Notes: generated by a model not told the origin, from the sequence alone. Positions 9,230 through 19,700 are shown, counted from the stretch's first letter. The stretch: DNA of 64,000 nucleotides from Sinomonas notoginsengisoli (GCF_021554725.1 NZ_JAIZDP010000001.1:1116001-1180000), one strand, 5' to 3'. Numbers and translations are program-made.

Positions 9230-9897
9230 CAGCGCGCTCCTTCAGCAAACTCCTGCCGGGACCCGGACCGTCGCTCGGCGAGCGGCAGGAGCCGGGGATC
9301 GAACGGTTCCAGACCTACCTGCTCGACGGGGGGCGGCCCGGCGAGTGCCATGGCCTCTGCCCGGCTGGTGGGCGACGGGCCAGGAAGTGTTGCGCAGACG
9401 GCCTCGAGGACCGGGGCGTACACGGGCGAATCGGCCGCCAGTTCGATCCGCAGCAGTTCGAGGCTGGCCCGGTACTCCTGGAGAAGCGCACGCCCGGCTG
9501 GGAAGTCGACGCGCGCGGCGAACTCCAGGACGAGAGGCAGGAAGTCCGGCAGCTCGCCGTCGAGGTTCACGAGCCACCCACTGTCCCGGTAGCGCTGCTT
9601 GAACCTCCCGAGCGTCTCGCCACGCCGCCGCGTGTCGCCGTCCGTCCAATAGGACAGGTGGAGGGCGTGCCGGCGCGAGAGGTCGAACGTGTCGACATAG
9701 CGGCGGCAGGCGACCGCCTCGTCGTCGTCCGCGATCTGCGCCGCCGTCGCCTCGAGAAGCCGCGGCAGCGGGCCGGGCAGCTCGGCGAGCGCCGCACGCA
9801 GCGTGGGCAGCATGCCGCGGACGCGGGGGCCCGGGTAGTCAAGCAGCGCCGCGGCCGCCACGTATAGGACGAGGTGATGGGAGTCGCTAGCGCGCAC
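9229..9897 (-). CDS. narJ: Nitrate reductase molybdenum cofactor assembly chaperone NarJ
   Basis: 222 residues from a GTG at 9897 that overlaps the last 11 bases of narH. It belongs to the NarJ/TorD family of cytoplasmic chaperones, which hold NarG until the Mo cofactor is inserted. Family features are LLDYPGPRVRGMLPTLRAAL and YVDTFDLSRRHALHLSYWTDGD. It shares one base with narI. The start was chosen because it gives the normal family N-terminus; upstream residues in this frame are antisense-like and low in similarity. Confidence 0.94.
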   Translation of the reverse strand: MRASDSHHLVLYVAAAALLDYPGPRVRGMLPTLRAALAELPGPLPRLLEATAAQIADDDEAVACRRYVDTFDLSRRHALHLSYWTDGDTRRRGETLGRFKQRYRDSGWLVNLDGELPDFLPLVLEFAARVDFPAGRALLQEYRASLELLRIELAADSPVYAPVLEAVCATLPGPSPTSRAEAMALAGPPPVEQVGLEPFDPRLLPLAERRSGSRQEFAEGAR

Positions 9898-11557
9898 TGC
9901 CGTCTCCCTTCGGCGGGAACAGCCCCTCGGGTGCCCCACGGCCGTCCCAGTTGAGGAGGTTGACGCGGCCGCGCAGCGAGCCCGGCTGGGTCTCGGCGTC
10001 CGTGGTCTGGCGCTCCCTGAGCGCATGGAACGTCTCGACGGCGACCGGCACGGGCTTGCCGCTGCCCTCGCCGAAGGCGTCCGAGGGGTACATGCCCGGC
10101 CCGTCCTCGAAGTCGAGCGAGCACCCCATCTCCTCGAGGTTGTGCGCCTGCTCCACGTGCGCCTTGGGAATGACGTAGCGCTCGTCGTACTTCGCGATCG
10201 CCATGAGCCGGTACATCTCCTGAACCGTCTTCCCGTCCATGCCGATGTTTGTTGCGATTGACTCGTCAGACCCCGTTCCGAGCGAGATTCCGCGCATGTA
10301 CGCCCTCATGCCGGCGAGTCGACGCAGCACGCCGTCGATGATCGCTGTGTCGCCGGCGGTGAACAGCTCGGCCAGGTACTCCGAAGGGATCCGGAGCGCG
10401 TCGATCGCGCCGAACAGCGTGCCCGCGTCCTCAGCATCGTGCCCCTGGCTCGAGAGCAGGTCGACGATCGGGGACAGCGGGGGGATGTACCAGACCATCG
10501 GCATGGTGCGGTACTCGGGATGCAGGGGAAGGGCGACCTGATAGACCTTGGCCAGCTTGTAGATCGGGGACCGCCGTGCCGCGTCCATCCAGTCCTCCGG
10601 GATCCCCTCGTGGCGCGCGGCCGTGATGACCTCCGGATCGTTGGGGTCGAGAAGTAGGTCGAGCTGGGCCCGGTACAGGTCCTTAGGGTCGGGGGTCGAG
10701 GCAGCCTCCGTCACGGCGTCGGCATCGTACAGGAAGATCCCGAGGTACCGCAGACGGCCAACGCACGTCTCAGAGCACACCGTGGGCAGGCCGATCTCGA
10801 TGCGCGGATAGCAGAAGGTGCACTTCTCGGCCTTGCCGCTCTTGTGGTTGAAGTACATCTTCTTGTAGGGGCAGCCGGTGATGCACTGGCGCCAGCCGCG
10901 GCAGCGGTCCTGGTCCACAAGCACGATCCCGTCCTCGGCCCGCTTGTAGATCGCGCCCGAGGGGCACGAGGCCATGCACGAGGGGTTCAGGCAGTGCTCG
11001 CAGATGCGCGGCAGGTAGAACATGAACGTCTGCTCGAACTCGAACTTAATCTTCTCGTTCGACTCGGTGCGCAGCTTCGCAACGATCGGATCCAGCTCTC
11101 CGTTCTGCATGGATCCGCCCAGATCGTCGTCCCAGTTGGCGCTCCACGTGATCTTGGTGTCCTCGCCGGTGATGAGGGACTTCGGTCGCGCCACCGGGAA
11201 GTCGTCACCGAGGGGCGCCTCGATGAGCGTCTTGTAGTCATAGGTCCACGGCTCGTCGTAGTCCGCGAGCTCGGGCTGCACGGGGCTCGCGAAGATGCCG
11301 AGCAGCTTCTTCACGCGCCCGCCGCCCTTGAGCCGGAGGCGCCCACGCTTGTTCAGCTCCCAGCCGCCACGCCATCGCTCCTGGTCCTCGTACCTGCGCG
11401 GATAGCCCTGTCCGGGCCGCGTCTCGACATTGTTGAACCAGACGTACTCCGTGCCGGCACGGTTGGTCCACGCCTGCTTGCACGTGACTGAGCACGTGTG
11501 GCACCCGATGCACTTGTCCAGGTTCATCACCATGCCCACTTGGGCCATGACCCTCAT
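9887..11557 (-). CDS. narH: Respiratory nitrate reductase beta subunit (Fe-S)
   Basis: 556 residues, the electron-transfer subunit with four Fe-S clusters. It has four Cys groups: DKCIGCHTCSVTCKQAW near residue 15, CEHCLNPSCMASCPSGAIY, CRGWRQCITGCPYKK (the Trp at the 3Fe-4S position is as in E. coli NarH) and CTFCYPRIEIGLPTVCSETC. It starts 37 bases after narG at an ATG that gives the usual MxxMAQVGMVMNLDKC beginning. It is intact even though narG before it is broken. Confidence 0.96.
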   Translation of the reverse strand: MRVMAQVGMVMNLDKCIGCHTCSVTCKQAWTNRAGTEYVWFNNVETRPGQGYPRRYEDQERWRGGWELNKRGRLRLKGGGRVKKLLGIFASPVQPELADYDEPWTYDYKTLIEAPLGDDFPVARPKSLITGEDTKITWSANWDDDLGGSMQNGELDPIVAKLRTESNEKIKFEFEQTFMFYLPRICEHCLNPSCMASCPSGAIYKRAEDGIVLVDQDRCRGWRQCITGCPYKKMYFNHKSGKAEKCTFCYPRIEIGLPTVCSETCVGRLRYLGIFLYDADAVTEAASTPDPKDLYRAQLDLLLDPNDPEVITAARHEGIPEDWMDAARRSPIYKLAKVYQVALPLHPEYRTMPMVWYIPPLSPIVDLLSSQGHDAEDAGTLFGAIDALRIPSEYLAELFTAGDTAIIDGVLRRLAGMRAYMRGISLGTGSDESIATNIGMDGKTVQEMYRLMAIAKYDERYVIPKAHVEQAHNLEEMGCSLDFEDGPGMYPSDAFGEGSGKPVPVAVETFHALRERQTTDAETQPGSLRGRVNLLNWDGRGAPEGLFPPKGDGSAR

Positions 11558-11594
11558 GACGCTGCCTTTCCCTGCTTGCGGCGGAGAGTTCCCA

Positions 11595-14500
11595 TCAGTA
11601 GGTGACCTCCTGGGAGCGCTTGCGGATAGTGCTGACCATGTCGCGCTGGTTGCCTGTCGGGCCGAGGTAGTTGAACGCGTAGGAGAGCTGCGCGTAGCCA
11701 CCGATGAGGTGCGTCGGCTTGACGAGGAGCCGGGTGGCGGAGTTGTGGATGCCACCGCGCCGGCCCGTGGCCTCGGACTTCGGCACATCGATCGTGCGCT
11801 CCTGTGCGTGGTACACGTACACGACGCCGACCGGCATGCGGTGACTGGCGATTGCCCGGCCGACGAACACGCCGTTGGCGTTGACGCACTCGATCCAGTC
11901 GTTGTCCTCGACACCGATCGCGGCTGCGTCCTCGGCGCTCATCCAGCACGTGGGGCCGCCGCGTGAGAGCGAGAGCATGAAGAGGTTGTCCTGGTACTCG
12001 GAGTGGATGGACCACTTGCTGTGCGGGGTGAGGAACCGCACCGTGACCTCCATACCGTCCTGTCCGAGCCGCGGCTCCCCGAACAGCCGATGCATGTCCA
12101 GCGGCGGCCGGTAGATGGGCAGGGCCTCGCCGAGGTCCCTCATCCAGTCGTGGTCGAGGAAGAAGTGCATCCGGCCGGTGAGCGTGTGCCAGGGCTTGAG
12201 CCGCTCGACGTTGATCGTGAACGGCGCGTAACGGCGGCCGCCGGTCTCGGACCCGGACCACTCTGGTGAGGTGATGACTGGGACCGGGGCGGCCTGGGTG
12301 TCCGCGAACCGGATCGCCTTCTCCTCGGACCCCTCCGCAAGGTCCGCCAGCCGGCGGCCTGTGCGGCGCTCGAGATCGCGGAAGCCCTGCACGGCGAGCT
12401 CGCCGTTGGTGGTGCCGGAGAACGCCAGGATGGCCTCGGCGAGCTTCGCATCCGTGTCGATCGCGGGCAGGCCCGCGGCGGCACCATGGGACATGACACC
12501 GTTGAAGCCCGCCAGCCGGTCGAGCGTGTGCCCGAGCTCGAACGTCACGTTCTTGACGGTGAACCCCTTGTCCCGGGCAAGCGGGCCGATCGCGGCGATC
12601 TTCTCACCGATCGCCGTGTAGTCGCGCTCGACCACCGCGACCTGCGGCATCGTCACACCGGGCACGGCTGGCACCTCCGGATCGCGCCAATCGCGCACGA
12701 CGCCGCCGGGCTGGGCGATCTGTCCCGGCGTGTCGTGCTGGAGCGGGACGGTGACGAGGTCGCGCCGGGTGCCGAGGTGGGTGCGTGCCTGGCGCGAGAG
12801 TTCTTGGGCGAGCAGGTGGAACATGTCGAAGTCCGTCTTGGTCTCCCACGGCGGATCGATCGCGGGGCTGAAGGCGTGGACGTATGGGTGCATGTCCGTC
12901 GAGGAGAGATCATGCTTCTCGTACCACGTCGCCGCGGGGAAGACGACGTCGGAGAGGAGCGTCGTCGACGTCATGCGGAAGTCAGCCGACATGAGCAGGT
13001 CGAGCTTGCCCTCCGGCGTCTCATCCCGCCAGGCCACGTCCCTCGGGTGCGGCATCTGCGACTCCAGCTCGGAGCCCATCACGTTGTTGTGGGTGCCGAG
13101 GAGGTTCTTGAGGAAGTACTCGTTGCCCTTTGCGGACGAGCCCAGGAGGTTCGAGTGCCAGAGCACGAGCGTGCGGGGCCAGTTCTCTGGGGCGTCAATG
13201 TCATCGATGGCCGAGTGCAGTGTGCCGGCCTTCAGCTGCGCTGCGACATAGGCGGCCTCCGTTTCCGCGACGCCGGTATCCACGGCCGCACGCGCCTCGT
13301 CGGCGATGTCCAGGGGGCTGCGGTCGAACTGGGGGTAGAAGGGCATCCAACCGAGCCTGGCGGACTGCGCGATCGCGTCGGCGGTGTGCATGCCGTCGAG
13401 GTTTCCCTCGGACAGCGGAGAGGCGAGGGACGCCGCGGAGTACCCGTCGTTGCGCCACTGGCCCGTGTGCATGTACCAGTACGACGTCCCCGTCATGGTC
13501 CGCGGCGGCCGCGACCAGTCGAGACCGTTCGCGAGCGAGACCCAACCGGTGAGCGGTCGGGTCTTCTCCTGGCCCACGTAATGCGCCCAGCCACCCCCGT
13601 TGCGGCCCATCGAGCCGGTGAGCAGCAGGAGCGAGAGGACCGCGCGGTAGGTGACGTCTCCGTGGAACCACTGGCAGATGCCAGCACCCATGATCACCAT
13701 CGAACGGCCGTTGGAGTCCTCGGCGTTCTTCGCGAACTCCCGCGCGACCCTCAGGCACTGGGCCATCGGGACGTTGGTGATGCCCTCCTGCCACGCTGGC
13801 GTGTAGGGCACCGAGGCGTCGTCATAGCCGGCGGGCCACTCCCCCGGCAGCCCGGGACGCGCTACGCCGTGCTGGGCGAGCATGAGGTCGAATACGGTGG
13901 TGACCGTCTTGCCGGCCACCATCCGCACGGGGACGCCGCGACGAAGGACTGACCCTGAACCGTCTGCCGCCTCGAAGCACGGAAGCATCACCTCGGCGAC
14001 GTGCGACGGCGGGGCGACCCCGCCGCCGTCATTCGCGGACAGAAGCGGGTCGACGCTGCCGAGATCGAGGTTCCAGCGGCCCTCGTCGGCGGAGTTGTAG
14101 CGGAAGCCGATCGAGCCGTTCGGCACGACAGGCTCTCCTGTGCCCGCGTCGAGCAGGACGGTCTTCCACGCCGCATCGGCCTCGTCTTCATGCCCGGGCA
14201 GGTCCGCGGCGGTGAGGAACTTGCCGGGCACGAGCCCAGTGCCGTCCTGGGAGTCGACGAGGGTGATGAGGAAGGGCAGGTCCGTGTACCGCTTGGCGAA
14301 GTCGGTGAAGAACGGGACCTCACGGTCAAGGTAAAACTCCTTGAGGATCACGTGCCCCATGGCCATGGCGAGCGCGGCGTCCGTACCCGCCTGGGGTGCC
14401 ATCCACTCGTCCGCGAACTTCGTGTTGTCCGCATAGTCGGGGCTGACCACCACGACTTTGGTGCCGCGGTAGCGGACCTCCGTCATCCAGTGCGCGTCCG

Positions 14501-15327
14501 GGGGTGCGGGTCACAGGAACGTTCGAGCCCCACATCATGAGATAGGTCGAATCCCACCAGTCACCCGCTTCCGGGACGTCGGTCTGGTCCCCGAACACCT
14601 GCGGGCTTGCCACCGGCAGGTCGGCGTACCAGTCGTAGAAGCTCGTCATGACGCCGCCGATGAGCTGGATGAAGCGGGTGCCGACGCAGTGGCTCACGAT
14701 CGACATGGCCGGGATGGGCGAGAACCCCGAGCAGCGGTCCGGCCCATAGGTCTTGATCGTGTGGACGTGCGCCGCGGCGGCGATCTCAATGGCTTCGTTC
14801 CAGCTCGCGCGGACGAGGCCGCCCTTGCCGCGGGCCTGCTGGTAGCGGCGGCGCCGCTGGGGATCCGAGACGATGTCCGCCCATGCCTCTACGGGATCGC
14901 CGAGCCGGTGCTTTGCCTCTCGGTACATTTCCAGGAGCGGCCCGCGGACGTACGGGTAGCGCACGCGCGTGGGCGAGTAGGTATACCAGGAGAACGCCGC
15001 TCCACGGGGGCAGCCCCTGGGCTCGTACTCGGGCCGGTCCGGCCCCACAGACGGGTAGTCGGTCTGCTGGGATTCCCACGTGATGATGCCGTCCTTGACA
15101 TACACCTTCCACGAGCACGAACCCGTGCAGTTCACACCGTGGGTTGAGCGGAGCACCTTGTCATGGCTCCACCTGTCGCGGTAGAACACGTCTCCCGCGC
15201 GCCCGCCCTCGCGGAACACCGCCCGCCCGTCGTCGGTCTCCTCCCATCGCGTGAAGAAGCGCCCCATCGCGAGCATCGCGTCGGAGGCGCTGCCGTCGAG
15301 TCCTGGTCGGATCGGTCCAGCTGCCAT
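11595..15327 (-). pseudogene. narG: Respiratory nitrate reductase alpha subunit, single-base frameshift
   Basis: Membrane-associated molybdopterin subunit that reduces nitrate. The N-terminal part (from 15327) shows STHGVNCTGSCSW, the FS0 cluster region, through MWGSNVPVTRTP. The remainder, starting at DAHWMTEVRYRG, continues to 11595 in a second frame. At 14500-14504 a run of five G (C on the coding strand) stands where four would keep the frame. Corrected, the protein is about 1243 residues, the normal NarG length. The break falls exactly at the PDAH motif, whose Asp ligates molybdenum in E. coli NarG (Asp222). It could be a homopolymer sequencing error or true inactivation. Confidence 0.88.
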
Positions 15328-15379
15328 GGCCTCACTCTATGGATGCCCAGATCAGGCCGGGAAGAGGCCACGACCTAAG

Positions 15380-15395
15380 GCACACAAATGTGCGC
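15380..15395. promoter_or_regulatory. Palindrome upstream of narG, possible regulator site
   Basis: GCACACA-AA-TGTGCGC, a 16-base near-perfect inverted repeat about 53 bases before the narG start. On the minus strand, GCCTAAA occurs twice just upstream (15398-15404 and 15420-15426). The arms resemble CRP/FNR-family half-sites (TGTG..CACA) more than classical FNR boxes. No clear -35/-10 pair was found, so the assignment is tentative. Confidence 0.45.
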
Positions 15396-15472
15396 TATTT
15401 AGGCACGGCTTATGCGGTTTTTAGGCGGTCAACGGCTACGATCTTCGGTATCCCGCGGCCAGGTTTCCCCGG

Positions 15473-16624
15473 CTAACGTTCCCGCAGCGCAGAGGAGTCC
15501 CCGTCGCGGCGCACGTCCTCGACTGCAGCCGCGACGTTGCGGGTGAACAGCACGAGCCACGCGAGGACTACGGCGGCCACCACGAGTTCCATCGCAGTCA
15601 TGTTGTAGTAGCCCAACGGCCACCACAGCATGACCGAGATGACCGCGGCCCCCAGCATCGCGTACCCGGCCGCGTAGAAGGTGCGGCTCAGACCGGGCAG
15701 CCATGCCGGGGCCCGAAGCACCAGCAGCGTGTACACAGCGGTCATCGACGTCGCCATCGCGTTGTGCGCGGGCATGACCAGGTCCACGGGGACAAGGCCG
15801 GTGACCGCTAGGAACGCACCGATGAGCACGAGGCAGGTGAGCAGCGCGCGCTCCCGGGTGGCGGCCTCCGGCCGCCCGACCCGCGCGCGATGCATGTCGA
15901 GCGCTCGGAGGTCACGGGTCATGTACTCCGCCAGGAGCGCGATCACCGCTCCCGCGGTGACGAGCGTGCCGTTGAAGGCGAGCGCGACCCCGTAGTCGGC
16001 GGCGCCGAGGACGCTGAAGTTGACCTCCCACCAGTTGGACCGGCTGGTCGTGACCATCGAGGTCAGGACACCTGCGGCGAGGAACGTTGCGAGGAGGTTC
16101 GAGAGCGCGTAGCTGTCCATCCTCGAGCCCGACTGGTGGGCGGCGTACGAGGTGAGCGCCGCCGCGACGGAAATGAGGAGCGACGCGGCGAACGTGTCGA
16201 GGGTCAGCCCAGTGAAGGCACGTTGGAAGATCTGGAAGCTCGCCCACGTGACCATGAAGGCGATCGCGGCATGCGCGAAGGAGAGCGCCACAAGCCCTAG
16301 GACCCGGCGCCACAACGGGCGCTCGGCGAGCCAGCTTCGATCCGGGTCCATGTACGAGCGCCGGTACGCGACCGCGAAGGCTATGAGGGCCGCCGCACCC
16401 GCGACGAGAGCCGCGACGTCCCCCACACCCCGGTCCCCGGAGAGTGCCGGGCGGCGCCCCGCGAAGACCGCCGGTGCGACGGCGAGACCCGCGGCCGCCG
16501 CGACGAACGCCGCGATCAGCGCCCGCGCCTCGGCCGCAGTTGCCGACGGCGCCTCGGGCCTCTCGCGGGGGGCGCGGCCCGCGCTCTCGGCACGCCCTGC
16601 GGATTCAGTCGTGTCGCGGCTCAT
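15473..16624 (-). CDS. DUF998-like integral membrane protein
   Basis: 383 residues with a disordered, Ala/Glu-rich N-terminus (about 35 residues) and roughly ten membrane helices. A late LVPVDLVMPAHNAMATSMTA segment resembles the conserved PxD...HN region of DUF998 proteins. The ATG has GGAGG five bases upstream. It lies 145 bases upstream of narG on the same strand, so it may be co-expressed, but no nitrate function is implied by its sequence. The function is unknown. Confidence 0.75.
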   Translation of the reverse strand: MSRDTTESAGRAESAGRAPRERPEAPSATAAEARALIAAFVAAAAGLAVAPAVFAGRRPALSGDRGVGDVAALVAGAAALIAFAVAYRRSYMDPDRSWLAERPLWRRVLGLVALSFAHAAIAFMVTWASFQIFQRAFTGLTLDTFAASLLISVAAALTSYAAHQSGSRMDSYALSNLLATFLAAGVLTSMVTTSRSNWWEVNFSVLGAADYGVALAFNGTLVTAGAVIALLAEYMTRDLRALDMHRARVGRPEAATRERALLTCLVLIGAFLAVTGLVPVDLVMPAHNAMATSMTAVYTLLVLRAPAWLPGLSRTFYAAGYAMLGAAVISVMLWWPLGYYNMTAMELVVAAVVLAWLVLFTRNVAAAVEDVRRDGDSSALRER

Positions 16625-16731
16625 GCGAGCCTCCGGTACAACTCGCCCTGTACCCCGGCAGGCCGGACCCCGAGCGCGGCGCCAGGAGCCGCCAGGTCCT
16701 CAGGGTAAGCCGCTCGACGTCCATAGGCGTC

Positions 16732-16737
16732 AGTCTA
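16732..16737 (-). promoter_or_regulatory. -10 element (TAGACT) upstream of the DUF998-like gene
   Basis: TAGACT lies exactly seven bases before an ATG at 16724. That ATG opens a 39-codon frame ending at 16605, inside the start of the membrane protein gene. This is the geometry of a leaderless transcript with a small upstream ORF. Confidence 0.4.
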
Positions 16738-16803
16738 ATCAGGACGTGCAGTGGCCGCGCTGCGCCCCCGCGCATGTCCCGGACCTGTCCCGGACAAGGG
16801 CGA

Positions 16804-16833
16804 GGGCCCCCTCCCGCGTACGGGAGGGGGCCC
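16804..16833. terminator. Terminator after rplA
   Basis: Perfect 13-bp stem GGGCCCCCTCCCG / CGGGAGGGGGCCC with a four-base loop, 23 bases past the rplA stop. Confidence 0.9.
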
Positions 16834-16855
16834 TTGTGTCACACCTGGGACTGGA

Positions 16856-17563
16856 TCAGCCCTCGATGAGGACCTTGGTCGCGTTCGGGTCCACCTGAAT
16901 GCCCGGGCCGAACGTCGTCGTCACGGTCGCCTTGGTGATGTAGCGGCCCTTCGACGCTGACGGCTTCAGGCGCAGCACCTCCTCGAGGGCGGCCCCGTAG
17001 TTCTCCGCCAACTGGCGGGCGTCGAACGAGGTCCTGCCGATGATGAAATGCAGATTCGAGTGCTTGTCGACGCGGAAGTCGATCTTGCCGCCCTTGATCT
17101 CCGTCACTGCCTTGGCCACATCGGGCGTCACAGTGCCGGTCTTGGGGTTCGGCATGAGGTTGCGGGGGCCGAGGATCTTGCCGAGGCGCCCCACCTTGCC
17201 CATGAGCTCCGGGGTGGCCACTGCGGCGTCGAAGTCCGTCCAGCCGCCCTGGATGCGCTCGATCAGATCGTCCGAGCCCACCAGGTCGGCGCCGGCGGCC
17301 TCGGCTGCCGCCGCCTTGTCACCGGTCGCGAAGACCACAACGCGGGCGGTCTTGCCCGTGCCGTGCGGAAGGTTGACCGTGCCGCGGACCATCTGGTCCG
17401 CCTTGCGGGGGTCGACGCCGAGGCGGAACGCGACCTCAACGGTGGCGTCCGTCTTCGAGGGGTTGATCTCCTTGGCCAGGGCGACGCCCTCGGCCGGGGA
17501 GTACAGCTTCCCGGTCTCGATCTTCGCGGCCGCTGCCTCGTATGCCTTGCTGCGCTTTGCCAT
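16856..17563 (-). CDS. rplA: 50S ribosomal protein L1
   Basis: 235 residues, binds 23S rRNA at the E-site stalk and commonly represses its own operon. Conserved segments are [35 protein letters not shown] and [19 protein letters not shown]. It follows rplK by about 110 bases; that spacer is the usual place for an L1 control site, but no clear mimic was identified. It ends the secE-nusG-rplK-rplA run. Confidence 0.99.
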   Translation of the reverse strand: MAKRSKAYEAAAAKIETGKLYSPAEGVALAKEINPSKTDATVEVAFRLGVDPRKADQMVRGTVNLPHGTGKTARVVVFATGDKAAAAEAAGADLVGSDDLIERIQGGWTDFDAAVATPELMGKVGRLGKILGPRNLMPNPKTGTVTPDVAKAVTEIKGGKIDFRVDKHSNLHFIIGRTSFDARQLAENYGAALEEVLRLKPSASKGRYITKATVTTTFGPGIQVDPNATKVLIEG

Positions 17564-17673
17564 GCTGCTCTTGATCTCCTTGTGCAGATGTGGTCATGGT
17601 GGGCCGCGCTCGGCCCTGCCACTGACGACGGCGGGAACTCGCCGTGCGTCATTGTCTTCGGTTGAAAGAGGGC

Positions 17674-18105
17674 TTAGCCCTCGACGGTGATGCCCATGCT
17701 GCGGGCAGTACCGGCAATGATCTTCTTCGCGGCCTCGACGTCGTTCGCGTTGAGGTCCTCGAGCTTGGTCTTGGCGATCTCCTCGACCTGGGCGTCGCTG
17801 AGCTTGGCAACCTTGACCGTGTGCGGCGTGGCCGAGCCCTTCTGCACGCCCGCGGCCTTCTTGATCAGCTCAGCGGCCGGCGGGGTCTTCGTGATGAAGG
17901 TGAAGGAACGGTCCTCGTAGACCGTGATCTCGACGGGAATGACGTTGCCACGCTGGGATTCCGTCGCGGCGTTGTACGCCTTGCAGAACTCCATGATGTT
18001 GACACCGTGCTGACCGAGCGCAGGGCCGATCGGCGGGGCCGGGTTGGCGGCGCCTGCCTGGATCTGCAGCTTGATGAGGCCGGTGACCTTCTTCTTGGGA
18101 GCCAA
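17674..18105 (-). CDS. rplK: 50S ribosomal protein L11
   Basis: 143 residues. It contains the proline-rich N-terminal domain ([20 protein letters not shown]) that binds thiostrepton and the GTPase centre, and a C-terminal rRNA-binding domain ending [12 protein letters not shown]. The only start that gives the family N-terminus ([17 protein letters not shown]) is a TTG at 18105, with AAGGA seven bases upstream. An ATG further upstream at 18177 would add 24 unrelated residues. Confidence 0.97.
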
Positions 18106-18252
18106 TGTAGGGTCCTTTTCTTCCTTGCGGTTCCTGAAGCAGCAGGAGCGCCGCCCAGGTGGTGACTGCCCTGGCAAGGCAGTCGGCCGCCCCGACGCCG
18201 GAAGGCATCCGGACTCGGGGCGAAGTCTTCAGTTGTCAAACCTGCGATCGCG

Positions 18253-19155
18253 TCAGATCTTCGAGACCTGGTTGAACGCCAGCGTCACCGGGGTCTCCCG
18301 CTCGAAGATCGAGACGAGCACAACGAGCGTCTGCGACTCGGGCTTGATCTCCGAGATGGTCGCCGGAAGGGTTTCGAACGGCCCTTCCTTGACGATCACG
18401 GACTCGCCGACCTCGAAGTCCACTGCAACCGGGGCAGCCTGGGCCTTCTGGCTCGGCTTGCCGGCGGCCTTCGCCTCGGCGGCCTGCTCGGCCTCGAAGA
18501 CGGGGGCAAGCATCGAGAAGACCTCGTCAAGGGTCAGCGGGACGGGGTTGTGCGCGTTGCCCACGAACCCAGTGACTCCCGGGGTGTGGCGCACCGCGCC
18601 CCACGAGGCATCCGTGAGGTCCATGCGCACGAGCACGTAACCGGGGATGCGGACCCGGTTGACCACCTTGCGCTGGGCGTTCTTGATCTCGACGACTTCC
18701 TCCATCGGGACCTGGATCTCGAAGATGTAGTCTTCCATGTCCAGCGTCTGGACGCGGGTCTCGAGGTTGGCCTTCACGCGGTTCTCGTAGCCTGCGTAGG
18801 AATGGATCACGTACCAGTCGCCCGGTTGGCGGCGCAGCTTGGCGCGGAAGTCCTCGGCGGCCTTGGCGGCAGCCTCGGCGGGGTCCACGGCCTCCGCGGT
18901 CTCGGCCTCGGCAGCCTCGCTCTGATCAGACTCGGCCGGCGCCGGGGCAGCCTCCGCTTCCGTGGCGGCGTCGTCGTCCGCCTCCTCGTCACCCGCAGGC
19001 ACGGTCTCCTCGTCGGCTTCCGCGGCAGAGACGTCCTCGCCGGCCTCGTCGTGGGAAACGGCAGGCGCGGCGGGGGCGGCGGCGTCGGAGAAGGCCGGCT
19101 CGAACGCCGACTCCTCGTGCTCGTTCCCGCGATCCTCGAGCTCGTGCTCAGACAC
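18253..19155 (-). CDS. nusG: Transcription termination/antitermination factor NusG
   Basis: 300 residues. The NGN domain begins near residue 110 ([20 protein letters not shown]), contains PGYVLVRM and [10 protein letters not shown], and is followed by an Ala-rich linker and a KOW domain ([20 protein letters not shown]). The first 105 residues are an acidic Ala/Glu/Asp-rich extension, typical of actinobacterial NusG. It couples RNA polymerase with Rho or the ribosome and precedes rplK as in most bacteria. Confidence 0.98.
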   Translation of the reverse strand: MSEHELEDRGNEHEESAFEPAFSDAAAPAAPAVSHDEAGEDVSAAEADEETVPAGDEEADDDAATEAEAAPAPAESDQSEAAEAETAEAVDPAEAAAKAAEDFRAKLRRQPGDWYVIHSYAGYENRVKANLETRVQTLDMEDYIFEIQVPMEEVVEIKNAQRKVVNRVRIPGYVLVRMDLTDASWGAVRHTPGVTGFVGNAHNPVPLTLDEVFSMLAPVFEAEQAAEAKAAGKPSQKAQAAPVAVDFEVGESVIVKEGPFETLPATISEIKPESQTLVVLVSIFERETPVTLAFNQVSKI

Positions 19156-19267
19156 TTAGTCTCCTGCTTTCCTCGTACGACTTACTCGTTGCGACTTAAA
19201 TGGCTCATCCGCACACCCTGTCCCGGTTCCGGTCTCCCGGCCCGGGCCATGGTCTGCGGACCCAGGC

Positions 19268-19528
19268 CTAGTTGGTGGTGGACGTCCCGCCGAAGACCCA
19301 GCCAACGCCGGTCCCGAAGAGGAAGTCGAGGGCGAACACGACCGCCATCATCACTACTACGAACCCCAGCACCACGAGCGTGTAGTTCAGGAGCTCCTGA
19401 CGGGTCGGTGTGACCACCTTGCGGAGCTCCCCGACCACCTGACGGAAGAAGAGCGCAATCCGGCCGAAGAAGCCAAGCTTCCTGGCCTGCTTGGGGCGGC
19501 CCGAACTGCTTGACGCTGTCTCGGTCAA
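19268..19528 (-). CDS. secE: Preprotein translocase subunit SecE
   Basis: 86 residues with a Ser/Lys-rich N-terminus, the conserved amphipathic FFRQVVGELRKVVTPTRQEL segment and one membrane helix (YTLVVLGFVVVMMAVVFALD). It stabilises SecY in the export channel. It lies about 110 bases before nusG and just downstream of tRNA-Trp, the standard arrangement. Confidence 0.97.
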   Translation of the reverse strand: MTETASSSSGRPKQARKLGFFGRIALFFRQVVGELRKVVTPTRQELLNYTLVVLGFVVVMMAVVFALDFLFGTGVGWVFGGTSTTN

Positions 19529-19596
19529 CCGATTCCTCGCTCACTCGTTCTGCCCGCAGGACTCCCCCGCCGGTTTCGTTCTGTGGGTGCTGGAAA

Positions 19597-19616
19597 AGCC
19601 CGGAGGCCTCCGGGCT
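19597..19616 (-). terminator. Terminator after tRNA-Trp
   Basis: AGCCCGGAGG and CCTCCGGGCT form a perfect 20-base palindrome followed by TTTTCC on the minus strand, 12 bases past the tRNA. Confidence 0.8.
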
Positions 19617-19628
19617 GGTTCCTGCGCA

Positions 19629-19700
19629 GGGCAGACAGGACTCGAACCTGCAACCTGCGGTTTTGGAGACCGCTGCGCTACCAATTGCGCCACTGCCCTT
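19629..19700 (-). tRNA. tRNA-Trp (CCA)
   Basis: 72-base cloverleaf with a 7-bp acceptor AGGGCAG/CTGCCCT, anticodon loop CTCCAAA (anticodon CCA) and T-arm with GTTCGAA. The 3' CCA is not encoded. Position next to secE matches other bacteria. Confidence 0.97.

Noticed and set aside
14495-14510. Programmed +1 frameshifting in narG
   Set aside because: CCC-G could allow slippage, but no stimulatory signal is visible and narK is also broken, so mutation or error is simpler.
7193-15327. nar operon as part of a mobile island
   Set aside because: No integrase, transposase, att site or change in base composition is visible at the edges.
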